NCBI GenBank assembly: GCA_963576565.1
Contig: OY755046.1
Coordinates: forward strand, 71,169,719-71,233,718
Direction: 5' to 3'
DNA from: Aspidapion aeneum
Taxonomy: Eukaryota > Arthropoda > Insecta > Coleoptera > Brentidae
DNA length: 64,000 bases
Shown: positions 62,836 through 64,000 of the stretch, piece after piece
Numbering within the stretch: position 1 is the stretch's first letter
Layout of the letters: each line of letters begins with the position of its first letter
Position numbers and translations under genes: made by a program
Notes under the pieces: model-generated
What the model was told of the DNA's origin: nothing
The model's input: the letters and a program-made list of their open reading frames with translations, nothing else
Databases searched by the model: none

Positions 62836-64000
62836 TCAAGCGTTTTCGTTCTTCACATCTAACTCAGACAGTTTTTTAGTAACCTATGAAAAAAATAAAA
62901 ATTATTATATCTATTTCAATTAATTGGAAGTTTTTTCAAAAAATTTCAAATCACATTTTTTTAAATTAATATTTTTGCAAAAAATAATGAAAAAAATTTT
63001 TTTTTCAAATTTTTTTGTTTTTCAAAAACCAAATTTATAAAAATGTTAAAAAGTCTGAATAACTTTGCAAGGGTGTCACATTGACCAAGCAGTGTTCTGT
63101 AGAGTCCCATAAGGACACAACTGTCAACACTTATTAGGTGTCAATTAGATCTTGGACCCCCGTGAGGTTAAGCTTTTTTCGAGCTACCCACAGAAAAATA
63201 TGAGAGAAACAAAAACATTTTTTTTACCTCATTAGCAAAGAAAACTTGTTTGATTTTTAAATTCATGGGTACTAAAATTTACGTTTAATATATCATTTTA
63301 TTTTTGATTGTTACCTCTTCCTCTTCATGGCCAGAGTCCTCAGCAGAGCTTTCGTCAGTGTCATTTTGCAGTGATTTGAACCCATCAGCAATTTTTTTGT
63401 CAACCACTCCATTGTATAGTTCACAATCAGTCTGTAAAATTTTTTGGGCCTCTTCAAATTTCGCTTTGAATAGGGCAGCATCTAAAAACAACATTTTCAA
63501 CTTTTAAGACAAAATCATTCAAATATTTATTTTTACCTTCCTAGCCCGCGCAGCAATGGCTAGAGAAGGTATCATATCAATATTGTAGTGATGTCTGTCT
63601 GTCTGTCCGTAACATGATAGCTTCTAAACCACTGAAATGTTCATAAAATTTTCAGGTAAAATAATGATGACACTCTAATGAGCTGATTAGATTTTGGCCA
63701 TAATCTATTAATGCATTATTTGAACCTTTTGTCTACTTTTTTTGACTTCCTGCTCACCACCCCTTAAAGTTTGTTGACTATAAAATACTAATCATGTGCA
63801 CTTACTATTAGCATTGCCAAATTTGACAGCCAAACACTCAGGCCTGGCAATCTCATCAGCAAAGTCTGCCATGACAGTGTAGACAAAGGCTTTCTCATTG
63901 TCTTTGTACTTTTTGAGTTTCATCATTGGTGTCACGAAATGGTTAGCACATACTTTAAGAGTCTTATCTCTTCTCATTACTATCCTGAAGGAACTGGTCT
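62836..64000 (-). CDS. RanBP1: Ran-specific GTPase-activating protein RanBP1, 3' part
   Basis: Binds Ran-GTP and helps RanGAP hydrolysis after nuclear export; cytoplasmic. Exons seen: 63984-63806, 63481-63315, 62883-62836, all AG/GT with matching phases; the N-terminal exons lie beyond the right edge. The first exon reads RIVMRRDKTLKVCANHF, MMKLK and FADEIARPECLAVKFGNAN, the C-terminal half of the Ran-binding (RanBD) fold. The next has FKAKFEEAQKIL, closing the domain, then an acidic tail (DESSAEDSGHEEEE). The last adds VTKKLSELDVKNENA and stop TGA at 62836-62838. Intron 63482-63805 holds a family K end and intron 62884-63314 a family H piece. RanBP2-type proteins also have this domain, but the short acidic tail and stop favour RanBP1. 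Confidence 0.93.
63060..63285 (-). mobile_element. Family H fragment in RanBP1 intron
   Basis: Shares cccccgtgaggttaagct, caacacttattaggtgtc and aacttgtttgatttttaaat with 56456-57118; more diverged. Confidence 0.75.
63534..63665 (+). mobile_element. Family K element end in RanBP1 intron
   Basis: Hairpin taccttcctagcccgcgcag...ggctagagaaggta, then gtctgtctgtctgtccgtaa and ttcataaaattttcaggtaa. Confidence 0.7.

Overview
The window is nuclear DNA from an arthropod, most likely an insect. The evidence is small spliced genes with consensus GT/AG introns, a ZAD-type C2H2 zinc-finger gene (a class typical of insects), very AT-rich introns and dense transposable-element debris. I lean weakly towards a beetle; nothing here settles the order.

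Four protein genes are well supported. (1) ATP synthase subunit beta (minus strand, ATG at 14740, stop at 8309) can be assembled as nine phase-compatible exons giving 515 residues. Its introns hold three arrays of a roughly 20-bp GTCACATGTG repeat, a LINE tail, a foldback element with a tRNA T-arm-like loop and small MITEs. (2) EXOSC1/CSL4 (plus strand, 20854-21486) has an uninterrupted 210-residue coding region. (3) A 35-kb ZAD zinc-finger gene (plus strand, 22165-57205) can be assembled as 14 exons, all in phase, giving 830 residues: an N-terminal ZAD, about 12 C2H2 fingers and a long acidic tail. Introns make up most of its length and are packed with nested elements. (4) The 3' part of RanBP1 (minus strand) enters from the right edge, with three exons between 62836 and 63984.

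Between ATP synthase beta and EXOSC1 lies the least explained part of the window: two tandem copies of a pair of non-coding units (A 18252-18600, B 18835-19055, A' 19197-19562, B' 19864-20050). They share a 61-base identical block, a conserved long-range helix and at least two compensatory base-pair changes. I read them as candidate structured RNAs of unknown family.

The left 8.3 kb is intergenic and made of nested elements: a GC-rich-TIR element, a 2-kb foldback, a Helitron/HINE-like family with a (GTCT)n core, a TA-target MITE and an hAT MITE. The right intergenic region holds a Penelope-like GIY-YIG fragment, a TIR element with a clean 8-bp target duplication (second copy at 44046-45400) and a 1.8-kb AT-rich tandem array next to RanBP1.

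The genes are ordinary housekeeping and regulatory loci: mitochondrial ATP synthesis, RNA exosome, transcription factor and Ran GTPase cycle. No shared operon-like role is implied. The interest lies in the possible RNA array, a predicted alternative first exon of the zinc-finger gene, a broken duplicate zinc-finger exon, a triplicated splice donor, and several datable insertions with exact target duplications or an internal empty-site comparison.
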